The notes: generated from the letters alone by a model not told the origin. A stretch of DNA of 64,000 nucleotides from Nostoc carneum NIES-2107 (GCA_002368155.1 AP018180.1:3058899-3122898); one strand, 5' to 3'. Numbered from the stretch's first letter, positions 47,199 to 56,602 are shown. A program made the numbers and translations.

Positions 47199-50100
47199 AG
47201 CAAACTTGTAATTACACTAATCAACTCATCCGGCTCAACGGGTTTAGATAGATGCTTTTGAAAGCCTGCTAAGAGTGCTTGTTGTTGGTTGAGTTCTCCT
47301 GCATAGGCTGTTAAAGCGATCGCAGGAATCGGTTTTGCTTTTTCTGTTGGCAATGCTTTGATCTGGCGCATTAACATATAGCCATCCATTTCTGGCATTC
47401 CAATGTCACTCAGTAATATATCTGGCTGTGATTGTACTAATGCTTGCAGTGCTTCTGCTGCTGATGCTACTGCAGTCACGTTTGCACCACTCTGATCTAG
47501 TACAAAGGTGTAGAATTCGCGGGTATCGGGATCATCGTCCACAACTAAAATTTTAATTCCTGTCAACACTGCTGTATCAGCCGCCAGGTTAGCTGACTCA
47601 CTTTCGCCCTTTAGCCTTCTACCTTCATCCTGCAAAAGTGGTAGCCTAACTGTAAATGTCGCACCCTGTCCTTCACCAGGACTTTCGGCGCTGACGGTTC
47701 CGCCATGTAGTTCTACTAGATGGCGCACGATCGCTAATCCTAAACCCAAGCCGCCAAACTTGCGAGTTGTGGTACTGTCGGCTTGGCAGAAATATTCAAA
47801 CACATAAGGTAGGAAGCTAGAACTAATACCTTTGCCTGTATCGCTCACGGTAATTTGCGCTTGAGCGTCAATATAATCTAGGCTGATATTTATTTTTCCT
47901 CGCTCTGGAGTAAATTTAACGGCATTAGATAGCAAATTCCAAACTATTTGCTGTAAACGGCTAGAATCACCCAAAACTAAGCCAAAAGAGGTATCTAACA
48001 TAGTATGAATTTGAATATTTTTGGCTACGGCTGCTAGGCGCACTGTTTCCATTGCTGCCTCAATCACAGATACTAAGTCAACAGCCGCCATGTTGAGATT
48101 GAGCTTACCGCGTAAGATACGGGAGACATCTAGTAAATCGTCAATTAGTTGCACTTGTAATTGAGCATTACGCTCAATTGTGGATAAGGCTTTCTGCTGA
48201 CTGGCAGGGTCAAAGTTACTGGTCTGTAAAAGTCTTGACCAACCGAGAATGGGATTAAGAGGCGATCGCAATTCATGGGATAAGACTGCAAGAAACTCAT
48301 CTTTAATGCGGTTGGCTTTTTCGGCTTCGGCTCTTGCGGCTTGTTCTAGTTTCAAAAGGCGATCGCGTTCGGTTTCTGCTGCTTTGCGTTCGGTAATATC
48401 AATGACTGAGCCAATGTAACCAAGAAACTCACCATCCCAGCTTAACCAAGGAGTGGCTGCATCAATTACCCAGCGATATTCACCATCCTTGCGTCGCAAG
48501 CGGTAGTCTATCCGAAATGCCTCATGGCGTTGATTAGCAGCTAAGAAAGCATTTTTGGCTGACTCGAAATCTTCTGGATGTACAGCATCTAACCACCCTA
48601 AACCTAGACCTGTGTCCTCGGTTTGTCCGGTGAAATTGTACCAGCTTTGGCTCAGGTAAGTGCAACAGCCTGTGGAGTCAGTCACCCAAATCATCACCGG
48701 GGCGTTGTCAGCCATATTCCGGAAACGTTGCTCGCTCTCCCGTAGTGCTAATTCTGCTTGTTTTTGCTCGCTAATATCTGTGACAAAGATACTGACACCA
48801 TCAGCAAAGGGGTAGATCCGATTTTCAAACCAGCGCCGCAAAGCAGGGTAAAAGTACTCGAACCGCATCACCTGCTGTTGAGCAAAAGCGTGATGAACTT
48901 GGGTATAAAATTCACTGCCAATTAAATCAGGATACAGTTCCCAAATCACTTTGCCGAGCAGTTCTTCCTGGGATTTGCCCACAACCACGGTTACGCGATC
49001 ATTAACAAAGGTATAGCGCCATTCCCGATCTAGAACGTAAAACTGGTCTTTGATACCTGCTAGCACAGTTTCTAGGTGATCTGTTGCCACCTCTGCTTCC
49101 AGCCTTAGCCCTTGCTCCCGTTGCATGGCTTCGTCCCGCAGCCGGGCTAGTTTTAAAGCAGCTTCCACCCGCGCCAATAATTCACGGGCTGAGAAGGGCT
49201 TAATCAGGTAATCATCAGCACCAGCTTCTAAACCTTCCACCCTTGCTTCTTCACCCGCCCGTGCTGACAGTAGAATAATTGGTACATTTTTTGTCTGTGG
49301 CTCATTACGTAGCGCTTGTAACAGTCCAAAGCCATCTAGCCCTGGCATCATTACATCCGTCAGGATTAAATCTGGTACAAGTCTTTGAGTCGCAGACAAA
49401 GCCGCTAAACCATCCCCTACTGCTTCCACCTCATATTGCTGACTCAACAATCGCTTCACATAATCGCGCATATCAGCATTATCATCAGCTAAGAGAATCC
49501 GGGCAGAGGGAGCAGAGGAGGCAGAGGGAGCAGAGGATGCAGAGGGGGAAAGTACTCCCTCATCTCCAAATGTGGGTAGCCAACGTAGGGCTTCTTCTAG
49601 GTAAGAAGTAGCATTTAAGGCGGTGGAAGCTAGATTGCGAGTTGCGCTGATGCGATCTGGTGGTAAATGAGCTGACCCTGTAGGAATGGATACAGTAAAG
49701 CAGCTACCTTGTCCGAAAATACTGGTAACTTGGACATTTCCCCCATGCATTTGCACTAATTCCTGTACCAATGACAAGCCAATTCCTGAACCTTCAAAGG
49801 TTCGCCCTTGCGCGCCTTTAACGCGGTGAAAGCGTTCAAATAAATGGGGGATTTCTTCGATGGGGATACCAATCCCTGTGTCTTTAACTTGCAACTCTAC
49901 AGAGCTGTTTAGCCAGTGTAAGTTAACGGTGATTTTTCCTGTAAATGTAAACTTAAAGGCATTGGAAAGCAGATTCAGGACAATTTTCTCCCACATCTCC
50001 CGATCCACATATACTGGTGCTGGTAAGGGAGGACAATTAACAATTAATTGCATATCTGCTCGTTCAATCGCGGAACGAAATACACTTGCTAACTCGGCGG

Positions 50101-51421
50101 TAAAACTAGCGAGGTCGATAGGTTCGTAGGAAGCTTGGACTCTTCCAGCTTCAATGCGCGAAAAATCTAGCAAAGTGTTGACCAATTTCAACAGCCGCAG
50201 TCCGTTGCGTTGCACCATTTCTAACTGTTCACGTTCCTTAGCTGGAAGCAAGCTAGCAGCGTTATTTAAGGTTTCCTCTAGCGGCCCTAACATCAGGGTG
50301 AGTGGAGTGCGAAATTCGTGACTGACGTTGCTAAAAAAAACTGTTTTGGCGCGATCAAGTTCTGCTAAAGCTTCTGCCCGTTTGCGTTCTTCTTCATAAG
50401 CTTGGGCGTTAGCAATGCTAGCAGCAATTTGGGCAGCTACTAGTTCGATAAATCCTTGATAGTTATTGTCAAACAGCCGAAACGGATTTAAACCGACAAT
50501 TAATATCCCAGCTTTTCCCGTTTGTCCTGATGGGGCGATGGGTACGGCTACCGCTTGATGTGGTGCTTGTGGCCAAGCACCTGTAGGGAGGTTGACAAAA
50601 TGCAAAGGTAAATCATCAATTAAGCATGGTTTATGAGTTCTCAGTACTTCTGCAAACGGCCAAATCGTAGCGTCATCAATAGCAGTCGTTTCTGGTACTG
50701 CTAGATGATCCCGCCCAATCCCAGAAGTTCCCGCGAGAAACACGCGCTGTTGTTCTGGATCTACCAGATAAATCATCGCCAAGGGTAGATCGTAAGGGTT
50801 CGTTGCTAAACAACTAGCACTGAGAGAACAGGCTTCATCGAATGTACGTGCATCTACAGTTCTCGCAGCTAATTCCCGTAATAATGCTAACTGACGTTCA
50901 CTAATGATGCGTTGTGTATCGTCTGTGTTAGCGCAGATAATGCCACCTGTGCCGCCTTGGTCGTTAGGAACTGGGCTATAAGAAAAGGTATAATATGTTT
51001 CTTCTGGGTAGCCATTGCGCTCCATAATTAGTAGTAGCGCTTCGTCGTAAGTCCCCTCATTATTTAGCATCGCTGATTCAGCTCTGGGGCCTACCTGATC
51101 CCAAATCTCTCGCCATACATAAGCAGCTGGCTGTCCCAATACTTCTGGGTGTTTACCACCTACAATTGCTTTGTAGGCATCATTATAAAGGTTAATTAAT
51201 TCCTCGCCCCACCAAACAAACATGGCTTGGCGAGACGTGAGCATAATTCTGACGGCGGTTTTCAAGCTTTGCGGCCATTGTTCTGTAGGCCCAAGGGAAG
51301 TTTGCGACCAATCCTTGGCTCGCATCCGCGCCCCCATTTCACCCCCGCCCAGCAGAAAGTTAACATCCGCACTGCTGGCTGGCGTTAACTTATTTTTTAC
51401 ACCTCCATCCTGATTAGCCAT
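47186..51421 (-). CDS. Soluble double hybrid histidine kinase
   Basis: A 1411-residue protein starting MANQDGGVKNKLTPASSADV. Order: PAS-like N terminus (about 35-165, KDWSQTSLGPTEQWPQSLKT), GAF (about 170-345), first HisKA (NVSHEFRTPLTLMLGPLEE) and HATPase ([13 protein letters not shown]), receiver (LILTDVMMPGLDGFG), two PAS domains (about 790-1030), second HisKA (VLSHELRSPLNPILGW) and HATPase (VSDTGKGISSSF), and receiver 2 (ILLSDIGMPEMDGYM). Two complete kinase-receiver sets in one chain suggest branched relay. No membrane segment. A repeat-derived Ser/Ala/Pro linker lies before the first receiver. ATG 51421 fits the conserved start better than 51463. The TAG stop lies in the heptamer array. 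Confidence 0.92.
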   Translation of the reverse strand: MANQDGGVKNKLTPASSADVNFLLGGGEMGARMRAKDWSQTSLGPTEQWPQSLKTAVRIMLTSRQAMFVWWGEELINLYNDAYKAIVGGKHPEVLGQPAAYVWREIWDQVGPRAESAMLNNEGTYDEALLLIMERNGYPEETYYTFSYSPVPNDQGGTGGIICANTDDTQRIISERQLALLRELAARTVDARTFDEACSLSASCLATNPYDLPLAMIYLVDPEQQRVFLAGTSGIGRDHLAVPETTAIDDATIWPFAEVLRTHKPCLIDDLPLHFVNLPTGAWPQAPHQAVAVPIAPSGQTGKAGILIVGLNPFRLFDNNYQGFIELVAAQIAASIANAQAYEEERKRAEALAELDRAKTVFFSNVSHEFRTPLTLMLGPLEETLNNAASLLPAKEREQLEMVQRNGLRLLKLVNTLLDFSRIEAGRVQASYEPIDLASFTAELASVFRSAIERADMQLIVNCPPLPAPVYVDREMWEKIVLNLLSNAFKFTFTGKITVNLHWLNSSVELQVKDTGIGIPIEEIPHLFERFHRVKGAQGRTFEGSGIGLSLVQELVQMHGGNVQVTSIFGQGSCFTVSIPTGSAHLPPDRISATRNLASTALNATSYLEEALRWLPTFGDEGVLSPSASSAPSASSAPSARILLADDNADMRDYVKRLLSQQYEVEAVGDGLAALSATQRLVPDLILTDVMMPGLDGFGLLQALRNEPQTKNVPIILLSARAGEEARVEGLEAGADDYLIKPFSARELLARVEAALKLARLRDEAMQREQGLRLEAEVATDHLETVLAGIKDQFYVLDREWRYTFVNDRVTVVVGKSQEELLGKVIWELYPDLIGSEFYTQVHHAFAQQQVMRFEYFYPALRRWFENRIYPFADGVSIFVTDISEQKQAELALRESEQRFRNMADNAPVMIWVTDSTGCCTYLSQSWYNFTGQTEDTGLGLGWLDAVHPEDFESAKNAFLAANQRHEAFRIDYRLRRKDGEYRWVIDAATPWLSWDGEFLGYIGSVIDITERKAAETERDRLLKLEQAARAEAEKANRIKDEFLAVLSHELRSPLNPILGWSRLLQTSNFDPASQQKALSTIERNAQLQVQLIDDLLDVSRILRGKLNLNMAAVDLVSVIEAAMETVRLAAVAKNIQIHTMLDTSFGLVLGDSSRLQQIVWNLLSNAVKFTPERGKINISLDYIDAQAQITVSDTGKGISSSFLPYVFEYFCQADSTTTRKFGGLGLGLAIVRHLVELHGGTVSAESPGEGQGATFTVRLPLLQDEGRRLKGESESANLAADTAVLTGIKILVVDDDPDTREFYTFVLDQSGANVTAVASAAEALQALVQSQPDILLSDIGMPEMDGYMLMRQIKALPTEKAKPIPAIALTAYAGELNQQQALLAGFQKHLSKPVEPDELISVITSLLGRD
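49501..49555 (-). repeat. In-frame low-complexity repeat inside the hybrid kinase gene
   Basis: Plus-strand units GGGAGCAGAGGAGGCAGAGG repeat over about 50 bases. Translated on the minus strand they give SPSASSAPSASSAPSA, a linker between HATPase and the first receiver (ending directly before RILLADDN). The same unit occurs in non-coding DNA at 1835-1870 and 38815-38850. Confidence 0.85.
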
Positions 51422-51463
51422 ACAAATAAAGCCTACTCCTATTTGGAAAAATACATTATCCAC

Positions 51464-52472
51464 AGGAATTGACCACGTTCACCTCATTGATTGAGTAGGC
51501 TATCAATTCGTTGCATTGCTCATTTAGAAGGTGTGACGCGTCGATTTTCCTTCATAATGCAATATATACTAATTTTTTCTGTAGATTAGGTCTTTTGCGA
51601 TCAGCCTACAGATAGAGATGTTGCGTTTTGCTGTAATGGCAGGGTAGAGATGCAATTAAACCCCATATAACTTGAAACCCGTAGTTTTTCCTCATCAGGT
51701 TCGAGATGAATTTTCACCCCTAGGCTATACCTGCGGTGGGCCAACGCAGTTTTTGTCTTGGCTCGTCTTGTTGTTGTTGAGGTGTGGTTTTGGCTAACTC
51801 TAGTGCAGACTCTAATCTCCTGATTAATTGCTTGTTCTATTTCGTTTGAAAAGAAGGGGTATAGCCTCCTGTTCTTTTATATAACAATGCTTCCTTCTCT
51901 CATCTAGTTCTATTTACTTATTTATCTGAATTTTTTGCAATCAAACTCCAGTTTTCCATCTCGATGAGGTTTAAGCCTGTTTTTTATCCTCTCTGTTCAC
52001 TGTTACTTGTTCCCTGATTCTACAGAGAAATTTTATTAACTGAAAACTAGTAGAATATAAATAATATTAATTGATAATTATCTGAGCTTAAATAATTAAC
52101 TGAATCAATTACATAAATTAGCTAGCTCTGCCTAGAGAGTGATTTTATCGCTAAAATCCGCCAAATAATTTTCATTCTCCAGATTGATGCGAACCTTATG
52201 CAATCAAGATAAAAATAAATTATCGAACCTCAGATGAAGAGTTCACTACTTCAAAACTCAATCTAGCTGTTGAATAATAATTATATTATAAATTAATGAA
52301 TTCATTATTCAACTTAGTTTGTAAGAAGTTAACTCCATCACTAGGTTTATTAGTAAAAAACAAAATGGAAGCACACCTAAAAAATGGATTTTCAATTAAT
52401 CTTATTTAGGCAGATGCTTCTGTTTTGAAGTACAACTTATGCGTTGTTGACGCTTTTTATTGAGGAATACAA
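51464..52472. other. Kilobase spacer between divergent genes
   Basis: Contains an orphan terminator-like hairpin at 51731-51754 on the plus strand, with structured-looking sequence before it (51580-51730) that is less AT-rich than its surroundings. From 51900 to 52440 the sequence is strongly AT-rich and gives the upstream region of the gene at 52473. No coding frame is convincing on either strand. Confidence 0.55.
51731..51754 (+). terminator. Orphan Rho-independent terminator
   Basis: CTGCG (51731-51735) pairs with CGCAG (51745-51749), with a loop that can pair further (GG with CC), and TTTTT follows at 51750-51754. The nearest plus-strand gene upstream ends at 45103, so this would end an unannotated transcript. 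Confidence 0.55.
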
Positions 52473-52832
52473 ATGAAAATTATTGCTTTGGTTTCGTCCG
52501 TGTTACGTCCAGTGCGTTTTCTAGTTATCGCTTTTACCTGTACACTGCTCTTTGTGTCTAATGCGTTCCCTGCTTTTGCAATTGATAGCTATCAAAGCAA
52601 TCCAGAAGAAGCCACTACACAACTTCTGGAAACTCAACGCAAGACCGACGAAGTCGGCAGATCCAACCCCCCTGGATTGAAAGAAGTTCAAAAGAAATCA
52701 AATGAAGGGCTGAATGAAGTTCAGGGTGATGCAGATATTGACAAAATGAAACGCCCTGAAAATTCTACCAGTTCAACTTCAGTAGAAGATAATATCGAAA
52801 ACTTTTTGGAAAAAGTAACAGGCAAGAAGTAA
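52473..52832 (+). CDS. Secreted low-temperature-induced-like protein
   Basis: A 119-residue protein with a signal peptide (LVIAFTCTLLFVSNAFPAFA, cleavage at about residue 36). The mature part, YQSNPEEATTQLLETQRKTD and LKEVQKKSNEGLNEVQG, resembles cyanobacterial proteins annotated as low-temperature-induced; it is charged and helical. Start has a GAGGAA 7 bases ahead. It opens a run of stress-type genes (Dps, YflT-ChaB, CsbD, GlsB), and a hairpin follows at 52839. A protective role in the periplasm is inference. Confidence 0.7.
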   Translation: MKIIALVSSVLRPVRFLVIAFTCTLLFVSNAFPAFAIDSYQSNPEEATTQLLETQRKTDEVGRSNPPGLKEVQKKSNEGLNEVQGDADIDKMKRPENSTSSTSVEDNIENFLEKVTGKK

Positions 52833-52838
52833 GCCTTT

Positions 52839-52869
52839 TTTAGTCTCAGACTAATAATCTGAGACTAAA
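52839..52869 (+). terminator. Hairpin terminator after the low-temperature-induced-like gene
   Basis: TTTAGTCTCAGA (52839-52850) and TCTGAGACTAAA (52858-52869) form a 12-bp perfect stem with a 7-base loop, 7 bases after the stop codon. The T-tail is weak. Confidence 0.7.
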
Positions 52870-52943
52870 TTATAATGCTCTCCCAGTTCTACATCTAAGC
52901 TAAATTGGGTTATTTCCCCAAATAGTTTATAATCTCTGAATGT

Positions 52944-52984
52944 AAGAAGCATCTTGATAATCGTGAAGATTCAAGATGCTTCTT
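52944..52984. repeat. Second perfect hairpin in the spacer before dps
   Basis: AAGAAGCATCTTGA (52944-52957) and TCAAGATGCTTCTT (52971-52984) form a perfect 14-bp stem with a 13-base loop. It is not followed by a T-run and lies 190 bases before dps, so it may be a regulatory or non-coding RNA structure. The rest of 52833-53173 shows nothing else. Confidence 0.7.
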
Positions 52985-53173
52985 AAAATCTATAAATACA
53001 AACAAAACAAGAATAATTAGTTCGGATATTAAAATTTAAGCATCTGCCTATAAGCAGAAAAATCAACTCTTGCATTGAAATTAAAAATAATTAACATTAT
53101 TTCTGTAGGCTGATGTAGTTTAAGGCTGAAATTTGGACACTTAATAAAGAAGTTCGCCAGAAGAGAGAAAGTT

Positions 53174-53713
53174 ATGCCTAAACCAAACATAGGATTAACA
53201 GAACAACAGCGTCAAGGTGTCATTAATTTGCTCAATCAAGATTTAGCAGATTCTTATGTGCTGTTAGTTAGAACTAAAAAGTATCACTGGGATGTTGTTG
53301 GCCCTCAGTTTCGTACTCTGCACCAACTATGGGAAGAACACTACGAGAAACTAACTGAAAATATTGATGCTATAGCAGAGCGGATTCGGACTTTGGGTGG
53401 TTACCCTGTAGGTACATTAGAGGGATTTTTAAAGATTGCTACCCTGAAAGAAAAAGCTGGACAAGTTCCGACAGCTACAGGAATGGTAGCTCAACTAGTA
53501 GAAGATCATGAGCAGGTAATTCGTAACCTGAGAGAACATGTGGAGAGCTCCAGCGAAGAATTTAATGATGAAGGAACTGCTGACTTTTTGACTGGATTGA
53601 TGGAAGAACATGAGCAGATTGCTTGGATGCTGCGCTCCTTTATTGAAGGACAAGCATTGGAAGCAACCAGTAAACCTTCAGCCGCTGATACTCAAACTCC
53701 TGTAGGTGTATAG
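53174..53713 (+). CDS. dps: Dps-family DNA-protecting ferritin
   Basis: A 179-residue ferritin-like protein. The Dps ferroxidase residues are in YHWDVVGPQFRTLHQLWEEHYEKLTEN shortened here as KKYHWDVVGPQF and LHQLWEEHYEKL (His and Asp/Glu of the inter-subunit site). RIRTLGGYPVGTL follows. Dps 12-mers oxidise iron with peroxide and can bind DNA. The C-terminal tail (SKPSAADTQTPVGV) is unusual in lacking Lys, so DNA binding is uncertain. AGAGAG lies before the ATG; a terminator follows at 53779. Confidence 0.9.
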   Translation: MPKPNIGLTEQQRQGVINLLNQDLADSYVLLVRTKKYHWDVVGPQFRTLHQLWEEHYEKLTENIDAIAERIRTLGGYPVGTLEGFLKIATLKEKAGQVPTATGMVAQLVEDHEQVIRNLREHVESSSEEFNDEGTADFLTGLMEEHEQIAWMLRSFIEGQALEATSKPSAADTQTPVGV

Positions 53714-53778
53714 CTAATAAAGCAGGTTCAGGGTTAGGGATAAGGGCGACAAGTTTTCTTTTAACTAAAAAGGATTTG

Positions 53779-53814
53779 AAGGGTAAAGGTTGCAATTCAT
53801 CCTTTACCCTTTTT
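53779..53814 (+). terminator. Rho-independent terminator of dps
   Basis: AAGGGTAAAGG (53779-53789) and CCTTTACCCTT (53801-53811) form an 11-bp perfect stem with an 11-base loop, followed by TTT (T-run 53810-53814). Confidence 0.82.
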
Positions 53815-53880
53815 AACCTTTACTTTTCCCCCAATATAAACAGATAAAAAGTTGTAATTAAAAGATTTAAGGAGATTCGA

Positions 53881-54648
53881 GTGGCAGAAACCTATATAGC
53901 AGAACGTACTATTTCATCTGTATTTAAAGAACAGAAGCAAGTTGATGATGTAATTCGGCGTTTGTTAGATCGAGGCGTACCGAGAGATCATATTTCTGTT
54001 TTGGGCAGAAACTTTCAATCAGAAACTCGAATTGCTGGGTTTATTACCAAGAGAGATGTAATTTTAGGGGGTTTAAGAACGGGAGCAATTTTTGGTTCCT
54101 TGTTTGGTTCTTTTCTCAGCTTGCTTACGGGTGTAGGCGTGCTGTTTATTCCCTTTATTGGGCCAATTGTCGCAGCAGGCCCCATTAGTGCGGTGTTACT
54201 GGGGGCTGCAACAGGCGCGATCGCAGGTAGTGCTGGTGCGGGATTAGTCTCAGTGCTTACGGCTTTAGGAATGCCGGAAGATAAGGCTACAGTTTACCAA
54301 ACCCGCTTACAAGCTGGCGAGTTTTTATTAATGGCAGAAGTCCCAAGCGATCGCACTGGCGAATTTCAATTATTATTAGAAAGTGCTGGAGGTGAAGAAA
54401 TTCACAGCAATGATAAAATCTTAGCTCGTCCTTGCCCTGGCCCTTGCAACCGTCCAGAAGACTTATCGCCAGAAGTTCGCTCGCATTTATCGAATGAAGC
54501 ACAGCGCACTTTTATTGAACGCTATAACGTCACCCTCGCTGAAACTAGCGACGAGTTCACATCTGAACAAGCTGCTTGGGATGCAGTGCGTCAGCAATTT
54601 GATGAAGATGAAAATGGTGTTTGGTCACAGTCTAAAATAAAAGCTTGA
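53881..54648 (+). CDS. General stress protein with glycine zipper and ChaB-like C terminus
   Basis: A 255-residue protein, GTG start with AAGGAG 7 bases before. Part 1 (about 10-60): YflT-type general-stress domain ([28 protein letters not shown]). Part 2 (about 62-135): glycine- and alanine-rich hydrophobic region ([34 protein letters not shown]), a glycine-zipper membrane segment. Part 3 (about 195-245): ChaB-like motif ([30 protein letters not shown]). Fusion of a stress domain with ChaB is the notable point. Sits 167 bases after dps, separated by its terminator, so it has its own promoter. Confidence 0.8.
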   Translation: MAETYIAERTISSVFKEQKQVDDVIRRLLDRGVPRDHISVLGRNFQSETRIAGFITKRDVILGGLRTGAIFGSLFGSFLSLLTGVGVLFIPFIGPIVAAGPISAVLLGAATGAIAGSAGAGLVSVLTALGMPEDKATVYQTRLQAGEFLLMAEVPSDRTGEFQLLLESAGGEEIHSNDKILARPCPGPCNRPEDLSPEVRSHLSNEAQRTFIERYNVTLAETSDEFTSEQAAWDAVRQQFDEDENGVWSQSKIKA

Positions 54649-54821
54649 TTTTGGAAAATTAATTATAAATCCAGATAAAAACAGATGAATGCAGATTTAT
54701 CTGTTTTTATCTGCAATTCGAGTAAAAATAATTAATCTCTAATACAAGCTAAATAACGGTAAAAAATATATAACTGTATTTTAATTTTATTCAGACGCGA
54801 TTAACCGCGCCTCTTCAGGTG

Positions 54822-55223
54822 CTAGGGCAATTTATAGCTAGCAACGCGGATAGTTAACTTACCTTTGTTGGGGTCTTGGCTAAATACAAATGCCCCTTCT
54901 TCCGTTTCCCCGCCAGATAAAAAGTCTATCTGTTGTTCTCCGGTTTCTGTAACTTTGCCGTTAATTTCTAACTCAGCCATGATTTGCACTGATTCGGCTG
55001 TATCTCCACCTTTATTGATCACTTCAAAAGGGACATAAAACTGTCCATTAATTTCGCGCGTTCTTTGTTTGTTAATGATGGATACTATCGGCGGTTGATT
55101 TTTGTCATTTAGCCAAGTGAATCCCACCATCCCAATAATTACTGTGAGAATAAATGAGGCAGCAGTAAATGTGATCCATTCAGCAAGCGATCGCTCTTCA
55201 TGCTGGTTATCTTGATTATTCAT
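54822..55223 (-). CDS. TIGR02588-family membrane-anchored protein
   Basis: A 133-residue protein starting MNNQDNQHEERSLAEWITFT. One membrane segment at about 20-40 (ASFILTVIIGMVGFTWLN) and a soluble beta-rich domain (FYVPFEVINKGGDTAESVQI). This layout matches TIGR02588, which always seems to follow TIGR02587. Its ATG overlaps the stop of the upstream gene by 4 bases (ATGA). Function unknown. Confidence 0.82.
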   Translation of the reverse strand: MNNQDNQHEERSLAEWITFTAASFILTVIIGMVGFTWLNDKNQPPIVSIINKQRTREINGQFYVPFEVINKGGDTAESVQIMAELEINGKVTETGEQQIDFLSGGETEEGAFVFSQDPNKGKLTIRVASYKLP

Positions 55224-56089
55224 ATCGCTAACCTGCCAGCTGCACCACCAATGGTTGCAGGTAACCCTAACATTAAAGTGTGATCTAACCACATTGTCCA
55301 GGGGTCACTCAAACTCAACTTTTGGAAAAACCACAGCATCAACGCAGCGGCTAACAATGAAACTAAATAAGACATAATGGTTTCGCTTGATGGGCGTTGA
55401 AAAATTCCTTTTTGCTGTCTGCGCTTTTGCTGGTCGGAAAAACCTGCCTGAAACACTATGCCATAGGAAATCACCAATGATGTAGCAATTATTGCTAGTA
55501 ACCACGGAGGTGATACTGTGGCTGCTAGCATAGGAATTTCATCTGTGGGGGCAATGTTAAATGCAATTACAGTCGCACCAATAAGAGTGGCACCTAAATC
55601 GGAGAGAGTGGCGTGTAAGTTACTCCGTTGTTTGTGGGTTGTTTGCCTTTCAGTATTGATACTATCAGTATCCCCTAAAAATTGATTAGCTAATGCTACA
55701 CCAAGAGTAAATGGTACACTTTCAAAGATGATTTTGCCTAGTGCTTCTCTCAGAGAAGTTTGCGGTGTCAATTCTTGTAATAAAAAGAGCATAAAGCTAG
55801 AGCAAGTTAGCCCGATCGCCATTGCTTCTATAGTATCTATTATATCTTCGTAAGCTCGTCTACCATGTCTGCGTTTGCGGAAGCCTTCTGCCTGGTTAAC
55901 TAAGAACACGCCAATAAACATTAATGCGATCGCTAACATCATCATCGGTGGTTTTGCCCGTGATCCAATCCACCATACTTCCATTGTGTACAACAAGGGA
56001 ATTCCAAACAAAAAGCCTCCACAAGTACCCCTAATGATGTCATTAATCTCACTTTTCCATATATTCTTTTGACGATATTTTTTGGACAC
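55220..56089 (-). CDS. TIGR02587-family integral membrane protein
   Basis: A 289-residue protein with about seven membrane segments (LFGIPLLYTMEVWWIG, MLAIALMFIGVFLVNQ, and the C-terminal LGLPATIGGAAGRLAI). It matches TIGR02587/DUF2391. GTG start at 56089. It is coupled to the TIGR02588 gene by a 4-base overlap. The pair is widespread in cyanobacteria and some proteobacteria; its role is unknown and its presence in this stress cluster is only suggestive. Confidence 0.85.
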   Translation of the reverse strand: MSKKYRQKNIWKSEINDIIRGTCGGFLFGIPLLYTMEVWWIGSRAKPPMMMLAIALMFIGVFLVNQAEGFRKRRHGRRAYEDIIDTIEAMAIGLTCSSFMLFLLQELTPQTSLREALGKIIFESVPFTLGVALANQFLGDTDSINTERQTTHKQRSNLHATLSDLGATLIGATVIAFNIAPTDEIPMLAATVSPPWLLAIIATSLVISYGIVFQAGFSDQQKRRQQKGIFQRPSSETIMSYLVSLLAAALMLWFFQKLSLSDPWTMWLDHTLMLGLPATIGGAAGRLAI

Positions 56090-56419
56090 TACTAAATTTT
56101 CCTTTCAGTTATTACTTACTGAGTTGTTGTTAGTTTAAAATAAGTAATTAATTGGGTAGCAAGCAGGAGCGATCGCTTACTCAATGATGGGTGTACGCTA
56201 AGCCTAAAGACTTACACATGAGAATTTATTCATTCCGGTTGGAAATTTAGGAATATTTTTATTATTTATTATAGAAGCTGCGAATTTGGCATCTATCTTA
56301 GGTCGATAAATTCAGGTAGTAATCAACTTTCTCCTGATAGATGCAAAAGTTTTATTTGATAGTCTAAATTATTTTTGTTACTAATAATTCAACTTAACTA
56401 AGAGTGCAGGTAAAAACTT
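56090..56419. other. Intergenic spacer, divergent promoters
   Basis: Divergent promoters of the TIGR02587 operon and the CsbD gene. No gene or strong structure seen. Confidence 0.5.
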
Positions 56420-56602
56420 ATGAGTATTGAAAACAGAGTAGAAGCTACCGCCAAAAATATCGAAGGTAAAGTTCAAGAGGTCATCGGAGAAGTAACTGGT
56501 AACCCAGCAGATAAAGCTGAAGGTAAAGCCAAGCAAGCTGAAGCCCAAGTTACACACACCACCGAAAACATTAAAGATGAACTCAAAAAGGCGATAGATT
56601 AG
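56420..56602 (+). CDS. CsbD-family stress protein
   Basis: A 60-residue protein starting MSIENRVEATAKNIEGKVQE and carrying GEVTGNPADKAEGKAKQAEA, the CsbD signature. It is Lys/Glu/Ala-rich, helical and probably unstructured alone. CsbD proteins are induced by general stress in several bacteria; mechanism unknown. GCAGG lies before the ATG. It stands alone. Confidence 0.9.
   Translation: MSIENRVEATAKNIEGKVQEVIGEVTGNPADKAEGKAKQAEAQVTHTTENIKDELKKAID

Noticed and set aside
51641-51740. tRNA-like or tmRNA-like segment (GGTTCGAGA word)
   Set aside because: No acceptor stem or cloverleaf can be built around it.
51540-51830. Possible small protein on the minus strand in the 1-kb spacer (frame with LIRRLESALELAKTTPQQQQ)
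   Set aside because: Short, without an ATG or other supported start, and bounded by stops; an RNA ending at the terminator on the other strand explains the region better.
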